Assembly (NCBI RefSeq): GCF_001949145.1
Contig: NW_019091361.1
Location: forward strand, 3,638,447 to 3,702,446
DNA from: Acanthaster planci
Taxonomy: Eukaryota > Echinodermata > Asteroidea > Valvatida > Acanthasteridae
Length of the DNA: 64,000 nucleotides
Direction: 5' to 3'
The position numbers were made by a program, and so were the translations under genes. Shown piece after piece: positions 26,599-40,100 of the stretch (position 1 is its first letter; each line of letters opens with the position of its first letter). The notes beneath the pieces are model-generated. The model was not told the origin of the DNA. It saw nothing but the letters and a program-made list of their open reading frames with translations, and made no database searches.

Positions 26599-29237
26599 TA
26601 GTTGATCTTAATCTTGGGCTCAGTATCTAAGGATTTCACTGGATTAACACTACACTCAAGTCCCCTGTATTTCTTGAAAATATTTGAGGTGTCACAATAG
26701 TCCAAACCTTTTTAGCTCTCTGCTTTTTTTCCAGCTCAGTGGCAGACTGGCCTTCATTGACAAGAATTTGCCGTCAGGGATGTGGAATTGCTTGACTGTC
26801 TTGCTGACAGGAGGTCTCCGGTCAACGCCACTTGTTTGACTCCTGACTTTGCTCAGAGTGGCTTTTCTCCTCAGTCTTGTTTTTTTTTTTTTTGAAGCAG
26901 TGTCATGTGATGCACGTTTTTGAGGAATCCACTGTGCTACCAGATTCTAAAGGAAATTGCGAAAAGTTAACAGTATGAAAATACATTTACAATGTCTGTA
27001 AAACAAATATACTACACTATACTACATTCACCAGTGACGTGCCTGTTTTCATTTGTATTATAACTGTGGAGTGAAGTACAACAAAAGACACAATATTATG
27101 GCCCTTCTGGCATTGTTAACGTACTTGGGACCAGCGTGAATACAATTATGAATTTAAGGGTTATTTTCTCCAAATAAAGGTGTGTAGGTTATAAACGAGA
27201 TAATAATCACAAAAATAATTTTAAATATTATTTTTCTTCATTCAATTTGTATCATTGAAAACATTTTAAACATTACTGAGATAAAATTCCCTGTGGCGAT
27301 GACTGTTTTAATTGATACAGCTATTGTATTTTCCAAAATGAGAACTTTGGTATGATATATTAAACCCAAATAAATTTGTCTCGTAAGACTCAACATCACA
27401 ATGTGGCAGTGCCTGCATCAAAACTACTGTCAGAGTTTTATAATATCAAGAATTTTGAAAAAGCATGATTTCAGTGAAAAATTGTAATTAACTTAGTGAG
27501 TTTCATCTTTGTAGTTACATGAATGGAAGTACTTCCAAGCTCTCAGAATAAAACAGTGAATTTATTGTGAAATTCATGCAATTTTTGCATCAAGCCTCAG
27601 AAAAATGTCTCAAACAATATGTGATGTGTGCTTTTGGGTTTGGGAAACAAAAGTTATAACCCACCTGCCCACCAGTTTTAAACTATGTTGTGATTCCATC
27701 ATCTGACTTGGCAAGTTTCCTCTTCAGCATAGCTGTCCCAGTCTTTTCAGTCCTGGGTGTTAGGGGGTCGCTTGGAGAGGATATGAATAAAGAACACTCC
27801 ACTGATGTCGGCGATGGAGACATTGTTGAGCATTGGTGACTGTTCTTTTCTGATCATACAAGCTTTGTGTGACATACATCGCACTCTACACATGCAAAGT
27901 TGAGTGTTTGCAAGAAACAGGCACTCACCCTTTGTACAAAAAGGAAGGGAACTTGGTCCTTGCATGCCGGGCATTCGATTGTCGGGTTCTCTGAGAACAT
28001 GGGCCAAATGCATTCCAAGCTGAAGATATGCTGACATTCTGTCTGGACAGGGTTTACCAGAAATTGGGAACACACAGGGCATTTATAAACTGAACAAATC
28101 GGTGTTAAACCCTGCAAGGAAACAGGGGTAGCACAGGGATCAATTAGTGCAGTGAAATGATGGTCGGGTGTCATGACTGGTTGAAGTTTAGCAGCAGAGC
28201 CGACAAGTAAGTACCTTACGCGGTTCATCCACCTTTAGCTAGCTGGCGATAGTTGCTGCAGACCTCACATTTCTCTTGTTCTGATGCTGGGTGAGGTTTC
28301 CACTCATGTGGGACGCGTTTTATGCTGTTATTATGCTGTTAAGGCACTTCGTATTGCAGACCTTGTACATATGCCTTGGATGGACATCTTCCTTGTCTTT
28401 CGTATTCTGAAACTTTCTTAGAGGTTTTCTTCATCATCTCTTGCTGGCGACTTTGATGCTTTTTACCATAAAGCCTACAAAGCTTTTCTAGGTGCGTCAA
28501 GTGATTGCTGTACCAACTGGATCCAAGCGAAGCCATGTACTGGGTAACAGGTGTATTTCAATTTCATAGTCTGTGACGGCGCGTCAAGTTCAAATTTGCG
28601 AGGTTGAAAAACGCACGCCTATTGGTTAGGTAATATCTGTGGCTGGTGATCTATCAATTAATTATGTTCAATGACTTATTTAGTTTTAATTTTCACTTTT
28701 TGCCTTTTTGGGTAGCTAAAATAAACCCTTATTAAGATATTCTCCCAGTCTTGTTTCAGCTAACCAATGAAAGCAACGACTTGTTACGTGTTCTGCGTGA
28801 ACAGCGGTTATTTAGGGTCTTCCAAAAATCTCAAACGTCAGACTTCTTGCCGGCTGAAAACTGACAATATATACTAACAAACTGAGGGCAAATATCTGTC
28901 GTTTGGGTGGTGTAAAACGTTTCTCTGGGAAAAGTGGAGATATATTTCAAACAAATGCGTGAAAATTTGCAAATGAGGGCATAATTTACACGTGATCTGA
29001 CCGGTTCGATGTTCTTTCGTAAAAATTCAATTTTCTTGTGAAATGCTTCGTTTTCAATTTATTTTTTTCACACAGAAGTCATTTTTATTTAGCACGCTCC
29101 CTGAAACTTATCCCTCCTCTTTAATTTGTAATTAAGTGGCAAATAATACACCGTGGGGCCTCCGACGCAGGAAAACATGGACGGGCGTCGTCTGCCGCGG
29201 CTACCACAATTTTTGAGTAGCCGACATGGTAATAGCC

Positions 29238-29251
29238 ACTGCGCATGCGCG
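29238..29251. promoter_or_regulatory. NRF1-like palindrome
   Basis: CTGCGCATGCGCG matches the core of the NRF1 site common in animal housekeeping promoters. It lies about 700 bases before the RAG1-like start codon and 1.9 kb before GGT-B. A similar TGCGCATGCGCA core is near 21417. No promoter is proven. Confidence 0.25.
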
Positions 29252-30146
29252 AGAACAAAAACTAAACGTCCACAGGTCCTATGGGGTGAAACATACGGGT
29301 GTGAAGTACAATTTGGTAACACTCATGCCTCGTATTTTCTATTCCGTCCTGGTTTCAAGTTGACTCACAGAGGGTAAACATCGCGTCTGTTAACGCTTCT
29401 GTTTGTATATAAAGACATCACCTTCATCCTCATTGTTGTAAGTTCGATTGTACGTATAGACGCGAAGTTCATGGCATTTCATATTCCTGCCAATAGGTGC
29501 ACTTCATAGTTCTCTGGCAGTGGCAGGTTCAAATTGAGTTCGGTTCTGTGCGCATTTGATGATCCGTGAAAACGAGAATGATATCGGTAAAACCGAAGAG
29601 CGACACTACATACGTGTGCAGGAAACTGACCACTTCGCCCGCCTAGATAAGTTGTTCTTGTTGGTGCTAACTGTTGGGCCATGATTCTACTGTCCCAACT
29701 TTGTATTTTAACGGAGTTTAATTGCTCACCCAATGAGGAATAAATTATGGTTTACGGAGTACATATACCAACACCAGACCGTGCAGAAAGACACACTGGA
29801 TCACCTTATACCCTGCTTACAAGTAGTTAAGGGCTATTCAACTGAAAAGCGGAAATCAGCTGGAAAGTTTCAAGGATGAGGGGACCTCAGGAATAGCCTA
29901 CTAAGCGGTGTTGGTGGAAATAAGGTTCCACGCATACTACACAGAAGTTCATTGCAGGCCTTAGCCAAAAGAGAAAAATCACAATGCCAATTTTCGCTGT
30001 AAAGTGGCTATAGACGAATCGTGACTGGTAGTAAACGCTATCGATGGTCATGGCCTGCGCACGAAATGATGACATGAGAAGCACGGTAATCATTGTGGGC
30101 CGGCATCTAGCAAGGTTCTTCATGTACGCATTATAGCTCCTTGATG

Positions 30147-30240
30147 TGCATGTACGTAAGGTCACCATGTACATGTACACGTACTGTACATGTACAGTCA
30201 CTTTGTACATGTACATGTAAACGTACATGTACATGTATGC
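30147..30240. repeat. TACATGTA cluster
   Basis: Repeated overlapping TACATGTACATGTA palindromes with CGTAC interruptions. Translations rich in Tyr-Met-Tyr or Cys-Thr-Cys here are repeat artefacts. Confidence 0.8.
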
Positions 30241-30459
30241 AATTCGACGTGATCGTCTCGGTCATGGGGAATGTACACGGTGAAACCACCTCAGATGAGT
30301 AATTTCCTCGAAAAGAATTCAGGCTGAGGAAACCCGGATAAGCTTTCCAATGTACATTCAGCCTCCAATCATTACCTAAAAGAAAACGTTTTAGATGTAT
30401 GTGACAGCCCAAGAATATATGGGTTGTGTTATGTAACCTAAAATGGATATCATGATCAC

Positions 30460-30545
30460 ATGTACATGTACACCATTCCCTTGCCCGTTTGTACAGTAAC
30501 ATGTATTTTGTACATGTAGTGCATGTGCACATGTACATGTACAAT
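30460..30545. repeat. TACATGTA cluster
   Basis: A second cluster about 220 bases from the previous one, with ACATGTACATGTACA units at both ends. Confidence 0.75.
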
Positions 30546-31158
30546 TGCACGTGATGAACTGCGTTTCGGGTCGCTGAACTGGATGGTGCCACGTCCTCAC
30601 ATGCGCGAGCCAGGTTCGCCTAACCTACTGGCTGACCTTTTTATTGTTGACTTTCGACCTTCGACTTCGAGGCAGCGCATTGTTTGTTGATAAAGTTCCT
30701 CCGAACGCTACATGTACTGGGTTAGTAGGGCCTACGCAAGCTTAACTGTAAAGCTGAACGGAACCCTAATATAAATTTTGTTGATACTCAAACTTCCACC
30801 GTAATGAAGCGAGCTGTTTCGAATCATGGCAGTTGTGAGGCAGTTCTACAATTCCCTTAGGTCCTTCTCATGATTGAAATCGGACTACGGAGCGTCACTA
30901 AACGCACATGACGTCACTGATAAGAATCCACACAAGCGGATCGCAGTCTATTAACTTGAACCATGCTTGAACAAACCGACCTGCTGGCTTGCAATTATCT
31001 CGTCAATATCTCGTTTAGTTGTGGTTTTTAGCAGTAGTCAGGGGTAGCGCAACGCGTGGGCTGCATGGACACTGTGCTTTTGAGCATGGTTTGAACAGGA
31101 TCAGGAAAAGAGCACTGACAAGAAGCACTTCTACGCGAGTTTCAGATTTACAGCGAGC

Positions 31159-34100
31159 ATGGACGACATTGAGCTGGGCGAGGCTCAAGCTGCCGAGCCA
31201 ATTGACACCTCCCGAGACGATGACCACGAAAGCGCTGCAGAAGATGAGGAAAGTTGCCCTGTACGAGTGGAGGTTCCGGACTTGGAGCGACCGACAGAAA
31301 GCAAAAAGAAAAGGAGGGGAAGGTAAGATGAATAAGAACATAAGACGACCCACGAAACTGCAGCTTAAGGAAATTCGGTTGTTCATTTTTTCTGCTCGTT
31401 CGTCTATAGGTTTCTAACGTATTTCTGGCACGCCGTCGGTTTCGCCGTGCAGGGATTAAAGTTTCTTTTTTGTATCGGGAAAACAATGCCTTCGGTCTTA
31501 ATCCCAGAAAGGTCTCGGCTTATTTGTCGTTTTGGCTCTCTCCTGTAAACAACACCTAGAACTACGCGGGGTTCCCGCAGTGCCAGGAATGCACCGTTGG
31601 TAAAAGGTTTATTCGATCGTTTCTTACATAACAGTGAATTCAGTTTGATGAAGCGGGTCATTGTCTTGGTGGTAGCCATCACCATTGCAATCACCTTCAT
31701 GGTGGTCGTAGCGGTGACCGTGTCCCGCGATGGAGAGGTGGTGACTACCGGTACCAAGATGACTTCAGGGAGCTTTCGGAGGGCGGCAGTCGCAGCAGAT
31801 GTTGGGATCTGCTCTGAGATGGGACGGTGAGTATACAGGGCACATTGTGAAAAGAATAAAGGTGACCTTTGGACGGACTTTAAAAAAATACCTTCGAAAC
31901 TGGGAGAGTGTCTAGCGGGGGTAGGATAGTCAAGTGCCCTTCTGCCGGCGACGTTTCGCATTTTCTGATCGTTTTTTTATTTTGATGTTTTCTGTTTTGG
32001 TTTTTGTGCTTAAAAAAACAAAAGCACAAACACCTAATTAGCTTTATACCAAAAACATGGATCCACATTTCAGAAAAAAAAGACCGATTTGTCCCAAATC
32101 TAAACATTTTTTTCCTAAATGTTGATTCAGATGGTCATGCGGTGTATTGTGGGTTTTCTACTCATCCTGATGTGCAGTAAAATCGTTCATCAGTGTTTGG
32201 TTAATCTTAATGAAAAGTGCACTATTTTGAACATTTGAAGTTGTCCATGATTTTCGTATGATGTAAAAAAGACAAGCCTTTTTTGAATTACTTGGCTGCG
32301 GCTTGAAATGTGAAATTACTCTCGAGTCTATACTTGTTGCAGCACTACAGCCACTACTGTAGCCGTAATTTCAAGTTGCTAAATGATTTTCAGTCACGGC
32401 CACTCTAATTCACTTCGAGGCCCTCTCTGTTTGAATTGTCAACCCAAAATTTGATGAAGGACATTATTGCGAGAAAAGTTTGCTTATTGGCCATTTTCTT
32501 CTATGTAAACTTATTCAAGGAAAACACGGGCCCTACCTATAGGCATGCCAGATGACGCGTCCACTTGGCCCAGTCAAGGTCTCGTGTAGATTAAAGTAGC
32601 ATGCAGCACTAAATCTCTGGGTAATAAGCACTGTTACAGAATGGAGAAAGGTTTACACACGCAGCTTTAGCGAAGACAACTGTGGCATATACATGTACCT
32701 CAGCCGGACGCGCGTCATATGGTCGTTGTGCCCGTGAAAGAAGTTACAATCACTATCGACCGTAAGGTGTGGCTGTATAATCCATGACCTTGCACAGTGT
32801 AAATCAAAATTGTTTCAAAATGAATTTCATTTGTTAGTTTGTAGATAAGCATATTCAAACCCTATCACTGAAATGTTTTATTGGCGTTCCCTTGACACTG
32901 GTCGTAATTTGCATCGCTTGCAACATGGTGACAATAAAACATGGAGTTGTTGATCGGTTGGAATGCATCTTCGCAACTGGGCCGAGAAATACTCAGGAAA
33001 GAGGAGAGTTGAAAAAGGTCTTGCATTGAATGTTTTCGCTTGACACGTTGGCCTCTTGGCAAGGCCTTTTTGACTTGGCCCATTGGCCAGTATGCCTATT
33101 CTTAAACAGGTTATAGCGGAGCATGTTTTCCTGCCTCCGCGAGGTATAGCGACTGGGGTGGTGACTACTACACTATTTTGTCTTGACACTTTTTTGTGCC
33201 TACTTTTTAAAAAACGTGTCACCCATGACCCCATTAGATATTTACACTGAAATGACTGTGTTTAAATGCTAAATGGATTTTACAGAGCTAAACGTGTTTC
33301 ACTTTTGGAAAAGCGTTTAACATTTAACGCTACCTCCACGGTTCCATGTACATGTACTGGTACTGGACCCATTCGATTCGCTGCTTTCTGCACTTGGGAA
33401 ACCTGAAGAATATGACCTCTTTCTCTTGGGAATCTGCACTTTGTCTTGTAAGTTGGACAACCCCAAACGCAACAACAGAATACCATTTTTTGGTAGTACT
33501 CTAAGCTATGACCAAGTGCAATGGTACGTACATGTACAGTACAGTATACATGTACACGTACATGTACATGCATATTGAACATCGGTACGTGTTTTTACAA
33601 AGTGCACAGGTTGGCTCCAAGAACACTAATGATGCAGTTTATACTACTTATGGTGGAAGGGGCCATACTAAGAAACGACGATCTCGTGCCCACAGGAAAA
33701 TTACGATTTTAAAATCTCTTAACAGAGCAATTCCACTTAAATATTAGCCAAAACGATTTAATGGGATTTTCTGAAGAAATGAACAAAGTCAGAAAACCTG
33801 AGAGAAAATGATCGTCGAAGTCGCATCCCTGTACTTTTTCAATGGCCTGCTCACATTTTTTAGTATCTAGTCACTTCCCACATTCTTGTCACTAAAGAAC
33901 ATTTGTGCGCATGCGTGCATAATTATGAATTCATTAGTGAGAGGTCTTATGACCAACTTCCCAAGACGTTGTTGCTGGTGTGGCTAGTTGTGGTTCGTAG
34001 CTTCGTGCGTTCCAGCTATTCGTCTTGTGAGTGCCCTCTCTTGTATCAAAAACACAACGACGTCTTGAACAAGACTATGGCCGTGGGTCCCTTGCGTGAG

Positions 34101-37100
34101 GCTCGGTCACCGACACACCGGGACAAGCAACCTGTCCTGAATGCGTCTATGTACAGACCGTAACCCACGTACCGAGAGACGTGTGTGGAGGATTGTGTAG
34201 GCCTAAGCCTTGGTTTCAGACCAGTGTAAGCTGCGATAGACAAAAGTGATAAGTACTCCCCACTTAAAAGAAAATCAGGAAAAAATACTCACAAGTTTCT
34301 CAGGTGTTTAAGACACACACCACATTAGGGTTCATTCTCCATCTTATGTCTTCCTTTTAGTTTTAGTGGGTTATAACCAATGAGTTTTTAAGATAGTTGA
34401 AACTTCTGATCACCTCTCAAAACAGTCATGAGCTCAGTGGTCTCAATATTGATGCCTACACTCCATTGCAAACTAGGGCGATTCGGAGGGCTTCGTTTGG
34501 TCCGGTACTTTCAGAAAAACTAGCTGGCAGTGCTGCGATTCGATTAGTTTCCATCCTTCTTGATTAAAGCCATCCTGTCCACCTGCCAAGAAATGGTCTT
34601 TAACAGGTAGCTGAGAATTTCACTGCAAGCAAATATAGTGATTCGGTCCGTGCAGGCAAGTTTGGGCCTGTTTACTGGCCCGCAACCCCAAGCCTTTATT
34701 TTGTGAATTCGACAGCACAACGTTGACAACGACAGCGTTCGACGCTGGGGTCATCAGCTGTAGAACCTAACATCCACTTACTTAAAGTGAAGAGTTATTT
34801 TGATGATAATTCTGAGCTGACGTGTGTGCATGTGACGAGTTGAGGTCAACATTAACCACGAGCTCCTCCTCCCTGTGCCAGCGAGACACCGGTCTGATCT
34901 CATACTGGAAGCCAGCACAGACGGCAAGTTGTGCCCCCGTAAACCTGTCTGGTGGCCGGGGGGGGGGGGAATTGAACTCCGGCCCGGTGTCACTGTCTCA
35001 TTTTTTCCGGTGTGCACGACTCGGTTGCAACCCGCGTCCAGGATAGGCCTCCTCATCCAACTGCTGTGTTAACGAGCATTCTAGAAAGGGTACGGTGACT
35101 GTCCAATTAACGCTGCACGAAAACAGTCGAAATGAAGTGCTTTACAGTTTGGGTGATAGACTCGTGACGTTGCACTGGGGATACATTTCTCAGGTGGGGG
35201 GGGACATATTTACCATTTGGCAGGGGGGCAAATTTACCGGGAGAGGGACAGATTCACCCAGACAATTTTGGGGAGGGGGCAGTTTTACCTTTTACACCGG
35301 AGTATACGACGGGGAAGCTGGGTTGCTGCTCAGGACCGCTCTTCAGAACGCCAACTAGTGGCTGACATAAATCGATGACTGCAAGAAGGGTGTTTTACAT
35401 GTCCTTTTTTGTTGTTAAAACTCATTATATCATTATAGTCCACTGTTAGTGTTTGATTAAGCACTGGTTACGATGGGCAAAGAGCGACATGTCTCGACTC
35501 CGATGCCATGTCAAAAGGAAGACGATATTCTTTGCAACTTTTGACCTTCCTCTTTCAGGATGAATCAATTAATTAACCCATAATGGGACAGTGTGAACCA
35601 TAGGTTAGTTTCTAAAACGGCCTTGAATTGATATTTCAGTTTTACTCCCAATTTTTCATAACATGCAACCTTAACATGCAAACGCACCTCTTTCGGGGAA
35701 GCATTGAGTTTCATTGATCGGATGGTATGCCTACTGCAGAAACATGACATTTTAAGATTACGTGAAACTGAACATTTTTGAATTCTGGTTCCTGGCTCAG
35801 TGGGCATTATCAAATCGCAGCGGGCATCATGAAATGTTAATACACACTGACTCGTTTTTGATTCCTAGGAAAAGTGATTCTGTCCCAGGTGTTTCCGAAT
35901 GTAAATACCTGAGCAATGTCGATTGTTAAATATATTGAGATTGAGAGAAAGTGCTTTAATCGTGTACGATGTGCGAATAACGAAGTATTACACGAGACGT
36001 CCTTTTCAAACTCGACTTTGCGGTTGATGATTGCATTAGTCATGATTTTTTAAACGTGAATTATTCGGACGTTAAAAAATCGTAAAAAGAATTTTCGAAA
36101 ATGCAGAAAATAAAGAGAAATAACTAAATCTATAAATAAAAAAGCCACCCTCTTGAACCAGTTTCATAATCTGAACCATTTTTGAAATAATATATTAATT
36201 GTCTTCCCATATAAAACGGTGTTGGATGTTCATTCGACATCATGAAGATGCAGTTGGTTGGCTGAACCATTGTGACACTCATTTTTTTAGCGGTCGTAGT
36301 TCGCATGAACGTCAATATCAATTGATAACGATGTAGCATAAATGAGTACTTGTCTAAAAACAAGTTCAATCGGCATCAGTTTTGTTTCCAGTGTTTCGTG
36401 ATGGAACTTGAGTTCATCACTGAGGTCAGCTACACTGGATTGACTGACCCAAAACTGCCCAGAGTAATTTTCGATTTCATTGGAAGAATTTTATCCTGTC
36501 CACAGTGATATCTTAAAACAAGGCGGCGGCGCCGTTGATGCTGCCATAACCAGCCTACTGTGTGTCGGTGTAGTCAACCCCCAAAGCTCTGGCTTGGGAG
36601 GAGGTATGTTCATGCTGGTCTACCACAAGGACATGGGCAAGGCCGAAGCTTTGATGGCAAGGGAAAGGGCGCCGGCTGCCGCAACGGCAAACATGACCCG
36701 GGAAACATTTGGTGAGTGTTTGGCTGGATAATTTGTGAGTTTGTGCGCCCATCACCGCCATGCACTAACAAATGACACATTTATATCTCGATTTTTGGCT
36801 GCCATCTATTTCGTTGCTACACAGCGCACTATTCATGTTTGTAATTTTCTGGGTTTTCGAGTAATATCGACTGACAACTACATAAGTCACAGCAAGGGAT
36901 ATGGTAATTTCACTTAAACACCGCTGACACGAATAAAAAACTTGGATGGCCTGTAACCTCGGGGCGTGACAGGCCACTGCGACAAAAAATCTCAAGTCTC
37001 TCGGTCAGTCTCCAACACGCAAGGAAAGTTTGGACTAAAAAAAAAAAATGCACATGGTGATTTCGAGCCCAAAGTCTCGTCGCGTTATCCGTTTAGTATG

Positions 37101-40100
37101 TAGTCCTGTTTGTTCCACACGGATCTTGGATTCGATCAGTAATTCCAAGTCTGAGTCGCTGCATCCACCAGGCGGGGTTCTGGTAATAGTGTGTCACCTA
37201 TTGCGATCTGGATTTCGAGAAATAAACAGGCCCTGTATATCTAGGATGTGTTCGATTTAACTTGGCAACGCTAACCTGGAAATGACCGTATGTCAAACTA
37301 GCACTTGTAGCTCATAGAACAACCATAGTGTTCGTGCGATTTCAAGGTACGCACGACGATCTACATAAAGTAATGGCCAATAAAAAGTTCTGTTCGAGAG
37401 ACTCCACCCTCAAACTCCACCATGCTTCCACCGTCCACATCCCTACCGTTATACAAAGAGTTTGTACACAAAAGTTCGATGATACCTTCTCGCTCATTGG
37501 TCGATTTTAGGAAAACAGTGGCCAGGGATGTACTTTCTTCCAGCTGTAATATAATGCACTCGTGCTTCGGCATGTTTTTCAAGACGAAGTGTCACGGCAC
37601 TGTAAAATTAGAGCTGAATTATATGTGCTTGCCCTGTTACCCAGTTACCGAAAGCTCGGCAGTAACATAATTCACAGCTCTGATTGTATAATTATATTTT
37701 TGTCAAAATTCCTATCACGGTGCTACGCAGCCCTTTCATATTTCTCTGTAAAATTAGTGCCAGGTTGAAGGTAGCCGATGGGCTACAAATTTTTGTAAGG
37801 GCAAACTTATCGTTGCAATAGAAGTTTAACTGTCTAAATTTATACCTGTTTTCTCAATTAAATTTGAATGAGTCACTGCAGTCAGTACATTTTTTCAAGG
37901 TTTGATATAAATAATTTTTATGTAAGGCCTTCCTCATGATTTCACCCTTTGCTTTGTAGGTGCCACATCAATAGCTGTGCCTGGTGAGTTGAGTGGTATG
38001 TGGGAAGCGCACCAGCGTTACGGCCGCCTACCGTGGGGAAAACTGTTTCAGCCCGTGATTAGTCTGGCAGAGGAGGGGTTCCCGGTCACCGCTCATCTTG
38101 CCCGAGCACTTTCCATCTTGAGCAGGAGAGTGGCCAATTGGACTCTTCCCGAGCATGCTGGGTTTTTGTAAGTATTCCGGGTTATCCTTTTCCTGCAGTG
38201 GAATTTGCCCCACTTCTTAATTTGAGAAACTAGAAATCGGGACAAGAATAGGGGAAATTAATTGGATTCTTTTTTTTTTCGAAAACTATCGACAACAAAT
38301 CTGCGATTATAAGATCTGTGAGAAAACATATCAACAACCTGTGGTACGATTTTTAAAAAAATCACAATAGTAATTTTCTGTGCTATGAACCCAATTAATG
38401 CCGCATTTTTAGGCCATCAGTAAATAGAACGAGATGAGAATATTCTTCCCTGAATTTTTAATTAAATGTCATGCACGAATCTGTACTTTACAGCACATCC
38501 TAAAGATTCACTTTAGATATTCAGGAGTGTTTATACTTTTTAGTCACGAAAGAGAGGGAAGAATTTGCTTAACCCCTCTCATGGAGTGTGAGGTTTGTAA
38601 TATGGTATGGAAGATGACTGAAAATTTGGAAATTTAAATCTTGTATTTGTTTTGGTATCTGGTGTGTTTGAATACCATTCTGATGACTGACAACTGAGAG
38701 TGCAGTTGCCTCTCCCTGTTTTGGGTTTCAATAAGTCTTGAAGGACTCAATCTGTTGAAATAGATTTACTAGGGTTTGACTACGCCCTATCTGCCCTGAG
38801 CAGATGCACCCCTTCATCGGTTGAAAAGACCCATGTAGGTGGAGAGTGTTCATTTTGTTGGTAGCGATGCAAATGTGATGCATGCATTTCATAGTTCCTG
38901 AACCAGTGAAGTGCAGTTCCCACTAAAGAAGTCTTCGTTGATAGCAAAACTGCGCCCTCTTCTTGGTCCCGCACGAGGCGGAAGAAATTTGTCTCTGTAT
39001 AAAGGTTGGAATAGTCCAGATTTAGTGACGGTTTAAGTAAGTAAAGCTTGACAGCGGTGACTCACGTTGTCCATCATTCTTCACAGTAAACACTTTTGCT
39101 CTTACAGAACAAGGTACGCAAATGAAGACGGCACTTGGAAGGGGGTTGGTGAGACTGTGTACGCCCCCAAGTTGGCAAGGACTTTGCGCGCCATCGCAAT
39201 GAATGGTGTGAGCGAGCTCATCAACGGGACGACGGCACAAAGGGTTGTTCAAGAAATACAAGATTATGGTAGTATTTGCAGAGGTGTTTTATGTATGCAA
39301 GGAGTTTGATGAACGCAAGGAACAGAGAATTTCAAAGCCTTAACTTAAGACAGAGACCCAGACGGACTTGTGAAGAGAACCCATCTCTGAACAGGTCATA
39401 TTCTGTAGTTTATCCTATGGGAATGGTGGATAAGCCTTTTCGAAAGCCGTCAATTTTTGATACAATTTCCGTAAACTTTCCTACATAGACTGAGAATTTT
39501 ATAGAGAGGAATTTACCAAAAAATAAGTTCAAATTGTGCATGTTTAGCAATGTTAAACTCAATTAGATGATTAACGTTGTTATACAGCATCAATTTTCTC
39601 TCACCAGGGGGACTGATCACCGCTGCCGATCTAGCGGATTACAAGGCGGAGTGGAGGGAGGTCAACGCAGCTCCAATCGGCCAAGGCCGGAGCGTCCTGA
39701 CCACGCCTTCACCCTCGGGTGGACCCGTCGTTCAGTTCCTGATCAATGTATTAGGAAGTAAGATCCCTTGAAGTATTTGTGCATGCACTTGACATTGACC
39801 AAGCATAGAAATTAGTCTCTGGGATAAATTTAAACGTTATCATATGCGTCACGGCTTTGGTTCTATTTTCTCACCTATTTTTACACCAATTTTAGCCGTT
39901 GTGAGGAAGGAATAAGAAAGTTTAACCAGAACCATGCCCTTTGACTCGATTTAAAAATAGTTAACAAGTATATTAAGATAAAGCTGGAATAAAAACATGA
40001 CATGAAAGCATGTTAAAATTAGAAATGCGTTCCTTCCCGTTGCTAAACGATGTCATCAGGGGCCCCACTGCAAAAACTGCAAGGTTAATTCGGGTGATTA

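Larger units (their letters stand above)
23411..28536 (-). pseudogene. RAG1L: Decayed RAG1-like gene (N-terminal zinc/RING part plus transposase-like core)
   Basis: Minus-strand exon remnants follow vertebrate RAG1 in order. 28536-28235: HLEKLCRLYGKK, then HEWKPH and KCEVC, matching the RAG1 HLR.LCRICG and EWHPH..CDIC zinc regions. 28111-27683: RING (YKCPVC, PVQTECQHIF, ECPAC), then VSACFLQTLNF as in RAG1 PVKSFLSVLNS. 26946-26692: basic segment. 25360-25157: SRGHRPPAQLRSLES and NNIIRPPLL. About 24939-24850: VCPPELHISLGLF, matching LHCDIGN. 24520-24353: LDKTLQEIEVHRQAYHGK then FVGNHIHK. 24255-24066: RAEEIC..LATKYKHLFVLF. 23590-23411: GEQGRESVHARFNSI, matching GNESGNKLFRRFRKM. Damage: in-frame stops at 28341-28339, 27856-27854, 24752-24750 and 24710-24708, and a frameshift near 24392. 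The second Cys of LCRLC is Tyr and a RING Cys is Ser. A gap and a SINE interrupt it. Retained introns argue against a processed copy. Homology is inferred from motif order; exon ends are approximate. Confidence 0.75.
28537..31158. other. Gene-poor stretch between the RAG1-like relic and GGT-B
   Basis: No supported gene. It contains a GCGCATGCGC site (29241-29250) and TACATGTA clusters. Minus-strand ORFs of 84-153 codons here match nothing I know, and one is built from the TACATGTA repeats. Confidence 0.45.

Noticed and set aside
31404-31961. 185-codon minus-strand ORF
   Set aside because: It lies antisense to GGT-B exon 2, has no domain, and the plus strand has clear splice sites and family motifs.
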